Below are positions 1 through 7,436 of a stretch of DNA of 24,652 nucleotides, piece after piece; the stretch's first letter is position 1, and each line of letters starts with the position of its first letter. The translations under genes and the position numbers were made by a program. The notes under the pieces are model-generated. The model saw only the letters and a list, made by a program, of their open reading frames with translations, was not told where the DNA came from and did no database searches. Location: positions 1 through 24,652 of the forward strand of contig VGSX01000017.1 in NCBI GenBank assembly GCA_016874895.1, written 5' to 3'. This DNA comes from Deltaproteobacteria bacterium (GTDB lineage: Bacteria; Desulfobacterota; Desulfobaccia; Desulfobaccales; Desulfobaccaceae).

Positions 1-609
1 GGAGACCTGGCCGTGCCGAGGGGAGGGTTTGCCGTTTTTAACGACAACTATCTGGTCAACAAGGCCTGGGATGACCGGGTGGGGGTGGCGGCCCTGATCC
101 AGGTGATGCACCGTTTTCAAGACCGCCCCCACCCGAATTCCATCCTGGCAGTGGGGACGGTCCAGGAAGAAGTGGGCTGCCGGGGGGCGGCCACCGCGGT
201 GGAGGTTGTCAAGCCGGACCTGGCCATTGTTTTGGAAGGGCCCCCGGCGGACGACCTGCCCGGTCTGAGTCCGGACCCGCCCCAGGGGGCCTTGGGTAAA
301 GGTGTGCAAATACGGCTCTTTGATCCCACCATTATCGTACCCCAGAAACTCTGGCGCAAGGTAGTGGAACTCGCCCAAAAACAAGGAATTCCCCACCAGT
401 TGGCGGTTCGGCGCAGCGGCGCCACCGACGCCCGGGCCATCCACCTGGCCCAGGGGGGAATCCCCACCATAGTCTTGGGGGTGCCGGTGCGATACGCCCA
501 CTCCGCCGCCGGCATCATCCATCGCCGGGATTTCGAGGCCATGGTGGAGCTTACTGCAGCCGTGGTAGAGGCCCTGGATGAGGCCTGGCTGGCAGGATTA
601 ATGCCTTGA
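1..609 (+). CDS. M42 family metallopeptidase (glutamyl aminopeptidase/endoglucanase type), 5'-truncated
   Basis: The reading frame is open from the first base, so the gene begins outside the window; the GTG at position 13 is internal. M42 enzymes are cytoplasmic di-metal aminopeptidases that form large tetrahedral assemblies and degrade short peptides. Visible family motifs, in order, are KAWDDRVG (bridging metal Asp), EEVGCRGA (the Glu pair giving the catalytic base and a metal ligand), DLAIVLEG (acidic ligand), SGATDA, and RYAHS near the C-terminus, which supplies a metal His. The catalytic half therefore looks intact; the missing part is the N-terminal segment with the first metal His and part of the inserted PDZ-like domain. 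The product ends normally at TGA. A decayed IS66 transposase on the opposite strand starts only 11 bases downstream, so the gene is probably last in its unit. The family call is firm; peptide specificity cannot be read from the sequence. Confidence 0.93.
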   Translation, partial: GDLAVPRGGFAVFNDNYLVNKAWDDRVGVAALIQVMHRFQDRPHPNSILAVGTVQEEVGCRGAATAVEVVKPDLAIVLEGPPADDLPGLSPDPPQGALGKGVQIRLFDPTIIVPQKLWRKVVELAQKQGIPHQLAVRRSGATDARAIHLAQGGIPTIVLGVPVRYAHSAAGIIHRRDFEAMVELTAAVVEALDEAWLAGLMP

Positions 610-620
610 TTCATAAATCA

Positions 621-1000
621 TCACCTCGACAAAGTATCAGGAGGTTGATCCAGAACCTGGAGCCTGAGATCATTGAGCTGGTGGAGGTGGCTGATATCTT
701 GAAGCCACTTCAAACCCTGATCTTGCTGGTGCGGCCGGCTGGCTGCCAGGTCGATAAAATCGCGGCGGACCTGGGCCCAGCAAAAGGCCAGGAGAATCGG
801 GGTCGCTTCGGCTACGGTCTTATAAGCACCATAGCGGTCTGCGACCATGATGCCCGTGGAAATGGAGATTCCCAAGATTCCTTTGGGAATGAGCTCGGGA
901 GGAACTGGGGCGGTCACGGTGGCCGGCAGGGTGTTACCGCGGCAGGTTCGGCGATAGCAAGGGCATACCCAATGCTTACCATAGTTCTTTTCCAGTGTCG
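621..1000 (-). pseudogene. IS66-family transposase remnant
   Basis: The minus-strand frame keeps recognisable IS66 transposase (TnpC) pieces. A Cys-rich segment reads HWVCPCYRRTCRGN, followed by VTAPVPPELIPKGILGIS, the usual start of the catalytic core. Without a break come VADRYGAYKTVAEA and LLAFCWAQVRRDFIDLAAS, which correspond to the second half of the core (normally DRYxGY and CWAHxRRxF). The long stretch that should separate the two is missing, so the gene carries a large internal deletion. It also lacks its N-terminus and stops early at 621. No start codon with a ribosome site is present. The upstream edge coincides with the short inverted-repeat element at 1000-1132. It is a relic and cannot encode an active enzyme. 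Confidence 0.8.
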
Positions 1001-1132
1001 TAGGCGTTCAGCGATCAGCAATCAGCTTTCAGCAAAAACAATGGGCTAAGAAAACTAATCGAGAAACCAGCGACCTGCCATCTTAGAATAACTATGTTAA
1101 CTTACAGCATTAGCTGACCGCTGAACGCTTAC
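1000..1132. repeat. Short inverted-repeat element copy A (IS66-type MITE candidate)
   Basis: The 133-bp non-coding element begins GTAGGCGTTCAGC and ends with the reverse complement of GTAAGCGTTCAGC, giving 12 of 13 matching terminal bases. The flanks are CCAGTGTC (992-999) and CCAGTGTT (1133-1140), an 8-bp target duplication with one mismatch. Two further copies lie at 3049-3195 and 24053-24171. IS66-family elements are known for 5'-GTAA ends and 8-bp duplications, and an IS66 transposase relic abuts this copy, so mobilisation by an IS66 transposase is the natural inference. It has no coding capacity. Confidence 0.8.
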
Positions 1133-1389
1133 CCAGTGTTCAGCGATAGAGGATGTTTTCTTTTAAAAAAAAACATCTTCCATGATCAGATCTATGTTTG
1201 AGGCAATTTCAACCAATTACCGGGTTAACCGAATAGTTACCATACGCAGTCCTAAAAACTTCACTCTCCCACTTATGTAAGATTATGCAGTATGGAGGTT
1301 AAAGTGCCTGTGACATTATTTTTCACCGCAGCGACGCCGACGGCGTGGAGTATTTTCCCGGCAACTCTGCGGTGAATTTTTCTGGTGCC
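1133..1389. other. Intergenic stretch with hairpins, no gene seen
   Basis: AT-rich DNA with no convincing ORF. Two inverted repeats stand out. One is GATGTTT/AAACATC around 1153-1176, enclosing an A/T run. The other pairs CACCGCA (1324-1330) with TGCGGTG (1369-1375) and has a nested GACGCC/GGCGT hairpin. The second resembles the CACCGCAGAG-type dispersed repeats often found between genes in related genomes. It lies just downstream of the small minus-strand gene, but the T-run is on the wrong side for a minus-strand intrinsic terminator. Confidence 0.4.
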
Positions 1390-1539
1390 TTAAGACTGGG
1401 GCGGTTCGCTTTTCTTGGATACTTTATCTTTCAGATCATTGAAGATTTTTTTAGCGGAATCAATCACGTTTTGAACCTGCTGGGGGTATTTGTAGCCGAT
1501 GTAAACTCCCACGACAAATGTCAAAATTCCAAACCACAT
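1390..1539 (-). CDS. Small single-span membrane protein (49 aa), unknown function
   Basis: This minus-strand ORF is below usual length cut-offs. It starts at ATG 1537-1539 behind a purine-rich GGAAAG ribosome site 6-11 bases upstream, and ends at TAA 1390-1392. The product opens with MWFGILTFVVGVYIGYKYP, a single hydrophobic segment of about 16 residues. A basic amphipathic tail follows with the pattern VQNVIDSAKKIFNDLKDK, ending SKKSEPPQS. This design suggests a small inner-membrane protein with its charged helix in the cytoplasm. It lies 42 bases after the HEAT-repeat gene on the same strand, so it may be the last gene of the ssb transcript. No family is recognised and no function is assigned. 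Support is the ribosome site, the coherent composition and the topology. Confidence 0.6.
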   Translation of the reverse strand: MWFGILTFVVGVYIGYKYPQQVQNVIDSAKKIFNDLKDKVSKKSEPPQS

Positions 1540-1581
1540 GGCAATCTTTCCTTTCTTATTTTGTCTTATTGTATTGTTATA

Positions 1582-2229
1582 TTAAGCATCGGCCAGGCGC
1601 TGTAAAGCCTCCCGGGCTACTTGTCCCACGGTGGTTTCCCTTAACGCGCCGGCCTCATAAAGCTTGACCGGTTCAGGATCGTCCATTAAACGGCGGAGGG
1701 CCGGGGAGGCTTCCGGCGCCCTAATGATTCCCAGGCACCAGGCGGCATAGGCTCTCGACTGAGGATTGGCGTCCTCCAAACAGGCCTGGATGGCGGCCGC
1801 AGCATCCTGCACCACTTCGGGATGAGCCTGGCCCAAACGCCCCAGACCCCAGAGCATGCCTTCCCGGGAAAACTCCTCTTCCACAAAATGAAATAACATT
1901 AGTATGATATCTTCGACCAAGGGGTAATTCTGCCGGCCGATTTCACCCAAAACAGCCGCGGCTCCCCACCCGAAGCTGGCCGAGTCCTCGTTCAGGGACC
2001 AGAGGAGCCGAGGGATGATATCCTTGATCCGTTTGGGATGGGTTCTGGCAAGATAGCCGAGGGCTTCGGTGGCCCGCCAATGCAGCAGGCTACCGGGCTC
2101 ATAAAGCAGCTGCAATAAAAGAGTGACCACCCCACCGCCATGGGCGGCGAGGGCCGCAATGGCCGGAAAGTCTTCGGCCAACAATAACTCAACGAGCTGC
2201 TGGCGTTTGGTTTTTCGTGTTGTCGGCAT
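1582..2229 (-). CDS. HEAT-repeat protein (DVU0298-like)
   Basis: The product is about 215 aa of helical repeats. Successive units such as LLHWRATEALGYLARTHP, FGWGAAAVLGEIGRQN, EGMLWGLGRLGQAHP and SRAYAAWCLGIIRAPEA carry the alternating Ala/Leu/Gly pattern of HEAT or PBS-lyase-like repeats. Such proteins form solenoid scaffolds for protein binding; no catalytic residues are expected or seen. It resembles the small HEAT-repeat proteins annotated in sulfate reducers as the DVU0298 family, from memory and without a search. The start is uncertain: the ATG at 2229 gives MPTTRKTKRQQLV, a natural N-terminus, while the ATG at 2262 would add 11 residues and lies 12 bases after the ssb stop. Neither has a clear ribosome site, so translation coupled to ssb is plausible. 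Confidence 0.75.
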   Translation of the reverse strand: MPTTRKTKRQQLVELLLAEDFPAIAALAAHGGGVVTLLLQLLYEPGSLLHWRATEALGYLARTHPKRIKDIIPRLLWSLNEDSASFGWGAAAVLGEIGRQNYPLVEDIILMLFHFVEEEFSREGMLWGLGRLGQAHPEVVQDAAAAIQACLEDANPQSRAYAAWCLGIIRAPEASPALRRLMDDPEPVKLYEAGALRETTVGQVAREALQRLADA

Positions 2230-2274
2230 AAATTCGTGGTTGCGGCTGCACCTCATTCCCATGATAAGATGGAG

Positions 2275-2688
2275 CTAAAAGGGAAAATCATCCTCCTCGG
2301 CCGGCCCCCCGGGCGGTGGGGGGAAAGGCTCTTCTGTCTCTTTGGGAGGCCGATCTCCGCCAGGACCTAACATTTGCATATCCCGGGCTTCGATTTCAGT
2401 AGTGTAACGCTTAACCCCGTCTTTTTCCCATGAGGTTGTCCTGAGCCGTCCTTCTATATAAACAAGCCTCCCTTTGGAGAGGTATTGGCCGCAGATTTCT
2501 GCCAGTTTGCGCCAAGCAATAATCTTATGCCACTCTGTTTTGTCCTGGCGATTACCGTCCTTGTCGGTGTATGATTCCGACGTAGCAAGGCTGAAACGAG
2601 CCATGGCAATGCCGTTGGCAGTGTAGCGCACCTCGGGATCTCCTCCCAAATGGCCGATGAGAATAACTTTATTAACCCCTCTGCTCAT
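2275..2688 (-). CDS. ssb: Single-stranded DNA-binding protein
   Basis: SSB coats single-stranded DNA in replication, recombination and repair, and recruits partner enzymes through its C-terminal tip. The OB-fold begins SRGVNKVILIGHLGGDPEVR and continues through the FSLATSESY and TEWHKIIAWRKLAEICGQYL segments to the YIEGRLRTTSWEKDG strand. A short Pro/Gly-rich linker then leads to the acidic tip EEDDFPF, close to the canonical DDDIPF. The ATG at 2688 is chosen because a G-rich ribosome site (GGGGGGTT) sits about 8 bases upstream and the product then starts as SSBs do. The longer frame to 2754 would add 22 residues not seen in the family. At 137 aa it is slightly shorter than E. coli SSB, from a shorter linker. 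It is followed at 12-45 bases by the HEAT-repeat gene. Confidence 0.95.
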   Translation of the reverse strand: MSRGVNKVILIGHLGGDPEVRYTANGIAMARFSLATSESYTDKDGNRQDKTEWHKIIAWRKLAEICGQYLSKGRLVYIEGRLRTTSWEKDGVKRYTTEIEARDMQMLGPGGDRPPKETEEPFPPPPGGPAEEDDFPF

Positions 2689-3048
2689 CTTTACAACCCC
2701 CCATAAAGGTTCAGGAACGCTTGTGACCGACTCCGTGAAATTATTCTCTACCACAAAAATTGAGGGGTGGCAAGCACCATCCCCGCGGCAGCATCGGCCA
2801 GCTTCACAAATTTCTTATCCCACGCTCTAGAAACGGAAAAAATGGTGTCCTTTGGGAAGGTTGGCAGCTTTTTTTCACGAAACGCTTACTCTTTGCCATA
2901 AGAAGAACCAAGGTATCCGACACCGGATATTTTCACCTTCCTTCTGCCGGACAAGGCGGAATTAATGTGAAAAGATTCGTCAAGGAGGTGACAAGCCCTC
3001 CAGGGTTGTGGTATGATAGGTCTGATTATTGGTAAGGTTAATCAAAAA
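2689..3048. other. Divergent intergenic region, no gene seen
   Basis: This lies between the leftward ssb unit and the rightward envelope cluster. It holds a perfect 6-bp inverted repeat TATCCG-ACAC-CGGATA at 2914-2929 followed by TTTT. On the minus strand, TTGCCA with TAGAGA 17 bases later (about 2742-2771) could serve ssb. A 91-codon plus-strand frame at 2760-3035 starts with TTG, has no ribosome site and an atypical composition, and is judged spurious. Confidence 0.4.
2988..3017 (+). promoter_or_regulatory. Candidate sigma-70 promoter for the envelope cluster
   Basis: GTGACA (2988-2993) and TATGAT (3012-3017) are separated by 18 bases. It points toward the lipoprotein gene at 3243, but the inverted-repeat element copy B lies between promoter and gene, so the element would be in the 5' leader if this promoter is used. 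Confidence 0.35.
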
Positions 3049-3195
3049 GTAGGCGTTCAGCTATCAGCAATCAGCTTTCAGCAAAAACAATGGGTTAGGT
3101 AAACCAAGCGAAAAACCAGTGATCCGCCAACTTGGAATAACTATTTGAATTTAAAGCATTAGCTGATGGCTGTAAGCTGACCGCTGAACGCTTAC
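3049..3195. repeat. Short inverted-repeat element copy B (IS66-type MITE candidate)
   Basis: This 147-bp copy has the same ends as copy A (GTAGGCGTTCAGC and the complement of GTAAGCGTTCAGC) and strongly similar interior sequence. It differs mainly by a roughly 14-bp partial duplication (TGGCTGTAAGCTGA) near the right end. It is flanked by perfect 8-bp direct repeats ATCAAAAA at 3041-3048 and 3196-3203. The perfect duplication suggests relatively recent insertion. It lies 47 bases upstream of the lipoprotein start codon. Confidence 0.85.
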
Positions 3196-3242
3196 ATCAA
3201 AAAAGCATCCTATCCGATCGAAATTACTCGATACTTTTTCTA

Positions 3243-4124
3243 ATGGCATTTTTCGTATGGCCGGTAAGAGTAAAGGCAGCCAAGCCCGCCGCATTAAGTC
3301 GTCATTGGCGGTGGCTATGGCTCGGGTGGCTCATGCTTGGGCTGTCCTCATGCGTCATGCTCAGCAACCGGGAGTATTATCAAGAAAAAGCGGCAACCCA
3401 GGGGATTGTTCGGGTGGGAGTGGTGCTGCAGCGTTGGCCTCATTTTCTGGCCGGGCCCGACCAGAATTCCTTGAGCAGCGATTTCATTCAGGACCGGACC
3501 AGGTTTTTGGGGCCCTGGAAACCTTCAGATAACATCAATCCCCGAGCCGTGGATGTCCTTGACCTTACTGATGTGGATGTAGCCCGGACCTTCATGGAGG
3601 TCATGCAGAAGCGGGGTTACGAGCCTTTTCTGATGACCGCGATACCTGGCATCGAACCAGATAATACCGTGGCACATCTCCTGGAGAATTTCCAGAGTTC
3701 CCCCCTGGCGGCGGACGGCTTTCTTTTCTGTTACTATGCGCCCATGCTGTTCGTGGCCGACCCTGCCATGCTGCCGGCTGATGCCAGGAACCGGTCTCTC
3801 AGTTTATGGGAAGTATCTTATGCCTTGCAACCGGGAACCCCGAAGTTCACCTGGTCAGGCCAACGTATGGCCAAGGCCCCGGCCCACACCATCACCCATG
3901 CCTTTATTTACGTCAGTTTGACCTTATTTGACGCCAGAAACCTGCGACCCGTATGGATGGTGGCTGACGCGAGGGTTGGCGGCAGAATCCGCCCCAGGGT
4001 GGCCGAGTGCCCACCAGGGCCCACGGACCTGGATTACTGGACCGACCCGGATATGACAGTCCGCCTCATGCTCCGGAATCTTCGCTGCCGCCTCTGGCAT
4101 CTTTTTCCGGATGCTTTTCCTTAA
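3243..4124 (+). CDS. Putative lipoprotein of the polysaccharide-export cluster
   Basis: The 293-aa product has a basic N-terminus (RHWRWLWLGW), a short hydrophobic stretch and a lipobox LGLSSC with the acceptor Cys at residue 37. It is therefore predicted to be exported and lipidated. The mature part has no motif I recognise. It has repeated aromatic patches (DGFLFCYYAPMLF, HAFIYVSLTLFDA) and the closing phrase NLRPVWMVADARVGGR, a style seen in outer-membrane-associated assembly lipoproteins. The start ATG has no evident ribosome site; no better start exists between it and the lipobox. The next gene, 62 bases downstream, encodes an SLBB export protein, so a role in capsule or exopolysaccharide export is inferred from context only. 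Its leader is interrupted by inverted-repeat element copy B. Confidence 0.72.
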   Translation: MAFFVWPVRVKAAKPAALSRHWRWLWLGWLMLGLSSCVMLSNREYYQEKAATQGIVRVGVVLQRWPHFLAGPDQNSLSSDFIQDRTRFLGPWKPSDNINPRAVDVLDLTDVDVARTFMEVMQKRGYEPFLMTAIPGIEPDNTVAHLLENFQSSPLAADGFLFCYYAPMLFVADPAMLPADARNRSLSLWEVSYALQPGTPKFTWSGQRMAKAPAHTITHAFIYVSLTLFDARNLRPVWMVADARVGGRIRPRVAECPPGPTDLDYWTDPDMTVRLMLRNLRCRLWHLFPDAFP

Positions 4125-4186
4125 AGTGCTGGTCGTCATTTAAATCTATTGGAAATTATATTTTTTTTGTGAAGGAAGCATATCTG

Positions 4187-6496
4187 ATGCAAGGGAAGAA
4201 AATTATCAGTCTGGTCTTAATGGTCTGTCTTTTGACCCCTTCACCTGCCGCCTGGACCCAGGAAGGCCCGGCTGGTCCCACGGGCCCCGCTGGCCCCGGC
4301 ATGGGTACGGGGGCACCGTCGGCTCCGGCCGCAGGTCCAACCGGCCCCGCGGCTGCTCCAGCACCGGGCTCACCGGCTGATTTATCCTCCCAGGCGCAGT
4401 TTTATCTGCAACGGGTATCGCCCACCACGGGGACGCCGGAGATTCAGAGAGTTGCTCCCGCCCCATCTCCAGAAGTCCAGCCGACCCCGCAGCAGCCCGT
4501 ACCGGACCGGACCGAGACAGAACCCGGTGTGGCAGAAGAGGCAGAGGAATTCACCGAATTACAGCATCGGGCCAGAGTGCGGGGTTTGAACCTGAGATTA
4601 TTCGGCTACGACTTTTTCCGGAGGGCTCCCTCCACCTTCCTGCCCGTGATGCAGGTGCCGGTGGGCCCTGATTACCTCATCGGTCCCGGGGACACCATCC
4701 GGGTTGTCCTGTGGGGGGCCGTCCAGGCGGAATATAACATGACCGTGGACCGCAACGGTCAGATCGCCATTCCCCGGGTGGGGGTGGTGAGTGTCAGCGG
4801 CCTTACTTTCAGGCAGTTGCGGGAAGTCCTGGACCGGGAGTTTTCCCGGCAGTACACCAATTTTCAGATGAACGTCACCCTGGATAATCTGCGCACCATC
4901 ACCGTCTACGTAGTAGGGCAGGCGCGCCGCCCGGGCAGCTACAGCATTTCTTCCCTGTCCACCCTGGTAAACGCCCTGTTCGCCTCCGGCGGTCCCAGCA
5001 GACAAGGCTCCATGCGCCGCATCGAAGTCCGCCGGGGGGGACGCACCATCGTCCGTTTTGACATGTATGATTTTCTCCTGCGGGGTGATAAGACCAAGGA
5101 CATCAGGCTGATGCCCGAAGACGTAATCTTCATACCCGTGGCGGGAGAGCGGGTCGGCCTGGGCGGGCCGGTGAAGATTCCGGCGGTTTACGAGCTCAAA
5201 GAGGAAAAAACCTTATCCGAGCTGATTCATCTGGCCGGCGGATTGGCCCCCACCGCCTTCAAAAACCGGGTCCAGATGATGCGCATCCGGGATCGCAAGG
5301 AAATGATCCTGGTGGAGGACGACCTGGAACTTTTTTTGAGCGGCCTGCGGCCGGATATTCCCTTGGCCGCCGGTGACCTGGTGCGAATCTTTCCGGTTCC
5401 CAGCGTGGATATCCGCTTAGTGCGGGTTGGCGGTGCGGTGCAGAATCCTGGAGAGTTCGGCTACCGGGACGGTATGCGCCTTAGCGATCTTATCGTCTTT
5501 GCTGGCGGCTTTTTACTCTCCACCAATTTAGACGAGGCGGAAATAACCCGGGTGACCCCTTCTCCGGAAGGACCCATCACTACCCGCCAGACGGTGAATC
5601 TGCGCCTGGCCATGGCCGGCAACACCCGGGAAAATGTTCTCTTGCGTCCCAACGATTTTCTCCTGGTGCGCCATATCCCGGAGTGGGCTCTCTATCAAAT
5701 GGTCTCGGTGGGAGGAGAAGTAAGATATCCCGGAGCTTACACCATCAAAAAAGGGGAAACCCTGAGTTCGGTCCTAACCCGGGCAGGAGGGTTTGCCACC
5801 AATGCCTATCCTAAAGGCGCCTTTTTCTCCAGGGTGTCGGTGAAACAGGAACAGACCCGGCACTTGAACCAGGCCATCGACCGGATGGAGGCGGACATGC
5901 TGGCCGCGGGGGCAGCCAGGGCCCAAACCGAAATAGATCCCAAAGAAGTCCAACGGTATGCCCTGGTGCAACAGCAGCAGCGGGCACTTATTGCCAAACT
6001 CAGAGAAATTATTCCTTTGGGGAGGGTAGTCGTCCGCATGGATGACCCGGAGCGCCTGCGGGGCACTCCCTGGGATCTGGAATTACAGGAGGGGGACAGC
6101 CTCCATATCCCCCAGGTGCAACAGACCGTCAATGTCCTGGGTTCGGTGCTCAATCCCACGGCCATTGTCTATGACCCGCACCTCTCGGTCAATGATTACA
6201 TCCGGCGGGCCGGTGGTCTCGGTAAAAACGCCGACGCCAAACAGATCTTCGTCATCAAGGCAAGCGGTGCGGCCGTGAGCCGGCAGAGCTTCCGATGGTT
6301 CGGAGGCGGCTGGACCGGCTCGGAAGAGACCTTTCATGTGGGCAGCATCAAGTCCCTGCGCCTTGATCCGGGTGACACCATCATCGTGCCCGAGGATTTC
6401 GAACGCATCGCCTGGTTGAGAGAAATCAAAGATATCGCCACAATACTTGGGCAGGTTGCCTTAGTGGCCGCCGTCGTGGTGGCGGCCTCGAAATAG
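4187..6496 (+). CDS. SLBB-domain polysaccharide export protein (Wza/OPX type)
   Basis: The 769-aa protein is predicted to be periplasmic or outer-membrane associated and to form part of a capsule/exopolysaccharide export channel. The ATG at 4187 follows GAAGGAAG by 8 bases and gives a signal peptide (residues 1-24). A Gly/Pro/Ala-rich collagen-like linker (GPAGPTGPAGPGMGTG near 27-42) and a Pro-rich spacer come next. The Poly_export domain spans about 158-245 (DYLIGPGDTIRVVLWG, then IAIPRVGVVSVSGLTFRQL). Several SLBB-like repeats follow, recognisable by phrases such as VYVVGQARRPGSYSI, VRVGGAVQNPGEFGYRDG, VSVGGEVRYPGAYTIKKGET and VNVLGSVLNPTAIVYDP. An Ala/Gln/Arg-rich insertion lies before the last one. 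The C-terminus has a hydrophobic helix (ILGQVALVAAVVVAA). It is about twice the length of E. coli Wza owing to extra SLBB units. No glycosyltransferase or tyrosine kinase is nearby. Confidence 0.9.
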   Translation: MQGKKIISLVLMVCLLTPSPAAWTQEGPAGPTGPAGPGMGTGAPSAPAAGPTGPAAAPAPGSPADLSSQAQFYLQRVSPTTGTPEIQRVAPAPSPEVQPTPQQPVPDRTETEPGVAEEAEEFTELQHRARVRGLNLRLFGYDFFRRAPSTFLPVMQVPVGPDYLIGPGDTIRVVLWGAVQAEYNMTVDRNGQIAIPRVGVVSVSGLTFRQLREVLDREFSRQYTNFQMNVTLDNLRTITVYVVGQARRPGSYSISSLSTLVNALFASGGPSRQGSMRRIEVRRGGRTIVRFDMYDFLLRGDKTKDIRLMPEDVIFIPVAGERVGLGGPVKIPAVYELKEEKTLSELIHLAGGLAPTAFKNRVQMMRIRDRKEMILVEDDLELFLSGLRPDIPLAAGDLVRIFPVPSVDIRLVRVGGAVQNPGEFGYRDGMRLSDLIVFAGGFLLSTNLDEAEITRVTPSPEGPITTRQTVNLRLAMAGNTRENVLLRPNDFLLVRHIPEWALYQMVSVGGEVRYPGAYTIKKGETLSSVLTRAGGFATNAYPKGAFFSRVSVKQEQTRHLNQAIDRMEADMLAAGAARAQTEIDPKEVQRYALVQQQQRALIAKLREIIPLGRVVVRMDDPERLRGTPWDLELQEGDSLHIPQVQQTVNVLGSVLNPTAIVYDPHLSVNDYIRRAGGLGKNADAKQIFVIKASGAAVSRQSFRWFGGGWTGSEETFHVGSIKSLRLDPGDTIIVPEDFERIAWLREIKDIATILGQVALVAAVVVAASK

Positions 6497-6512
6497 GGCT
6501 TGAGGATTTTTG

Positions 6513-7373
6513 GTGCGAAGACCTTTCTCTCTATTAGTAGCCGGTTTTCTGATAGTCACCCTGGTAGTGGCCTCACCTGCCCGGCTGGAGGCGGCCATAA
6601 GCGAGAAGGCCTTTGCCCTGACCATCTTTTCCCTGGGGACCACGGGATTCAGCGCCCTGGCCCATTACCTCTGGAAGAACAGCCCGGCGGAACGGGTGCG
6701 GGGTCATCCGGAAAATCTTACCCTGGGGGAATATTATCTGGCGATTTACGGGGGGGCGTCCATGCCGCCGGACCAGGATTGGACGTTCTCCCATGGCAAG
6801 TTTCAGCCCCCCCTCAAGGGTCTCACCGCCAGGGGCGTCATCCTCCAGCCGTCTGTGGTGGGAGGCCTGAAATTCGGCCGCTATTTTCAAAGCTTGCCCT
6901 GGTTCGGCATCGAAATGGAAACGAATTATTCCCGGAATGCCATCCGCACGCAGCGGGTTACCCTTTCCCGGCCCCTGCCCACCGGCGTCCAGAGCCTGGT
7001 AGTGCCCCAGGACCGCTTTTATACCTGGTGCATGCAGACCAACTTCCTGGCCCGGTATGGTTTCTTCCCTGATAAAGAAATGCCTTTCGGGCGCCTGCAA
7101 CCCTACATCGGCATCGGCCCGGCCTTTGAAGTGATGTACGGGTTATCAGACTCGTCTAAAAACTTCGCCTTTGCGGCCCAAGCCGGTTTGCGCTACATGG
7201 CCTCCCCCAATCTCGGGTTTTTCCTGGAGTACAAGTTCAGCTATCAACATGCCGTGGAATATGAGGACAAGGAGATCATGCTTAACCAGAGAGGCACTGT
7301 TACTTTTAATGTCCCCAACAACCGGATCGTCCTGGGAGTATCCTTTCATTTCAAAAATCTTTTCGGGAATTAG
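6513..7373 (+). CDS. Predicted outer-membrane beta-barrel protein
   Basis: The 286-aa product has a cleavable signal peptide (RRPFSLLVAGFLIVTLVVAS, then an Ala-rich cleavage zone near 27). Alternating aromatic/polar strands follow, such as GEYYLAIYGGAS, SVVGGLKFGRY, GIEMETNYSR, FLARYGFF, LQPYIGIGPAFEVMYG, AFAAQAGLRYMA, LGFFLEYKFSYQH and NNRIVLGVSFHFK. The pattern fits an 8-strand OmpA/OmpW-like barrel. The GTG at 6513 is preferred over the TTG at 6510 because GAGG lies 7 bases before it. It starts 16 bases after the SLBB gene, so the two are probably cotranscribed and the barrel may accompany the polysaccharide exporter. The terminal residue is Asn, not the usual Phe, although VSFHF lies just before it. 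Exact function is unknown. Confidence 0.75.
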   Translation: MRRPFSLLVAGFLIVTLVVASPARLEAAISEKAFALTIFSLGTTGFSALAHYLWKNSPAERVRGHPENLTLGEYYLAIYGGASMPPDQDWTFSHGKFQPPLKGLTARGVILQPSVVGGLKFGRYFQSLPWFGIEMETNYSRNAIRTQRVTLSRPLPTGVQSLVVPQDRFYTWCMQTNFLARYGFFPDKEMPFGRLQPYIGIGPAFEVMYGLSDSSKNFAFAAQAGLRYMASPNLGFFLEYKFSYQHAVEYEDKEIMLNQRGTVTFNVPNNRIVLGVSFHFKNLFGN

Positions 7374-7436
7374 GGTCGTCAGGCCCCCCCGAACTACCTC
7401 ACATGCCTTTAACTTATTAGCCCAAAGGGAATGAAC

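Noticed and set aside
606..1049. 147-codon plus-strand frame after the peptidase
   Set aside because: Antisense to the IS66 transposase relic, whose minus-strand translation matches known motifs; the plus-strand product does not, and it runs into the inverted-repeat element.
2760..3035. 91-codon plus-strand frame upstream of the lipoprotein gene
   Set aside because: TTG start without ribosome site, mixed composition with no domain, and it spans inverted repeats and a promoter-like sequence.
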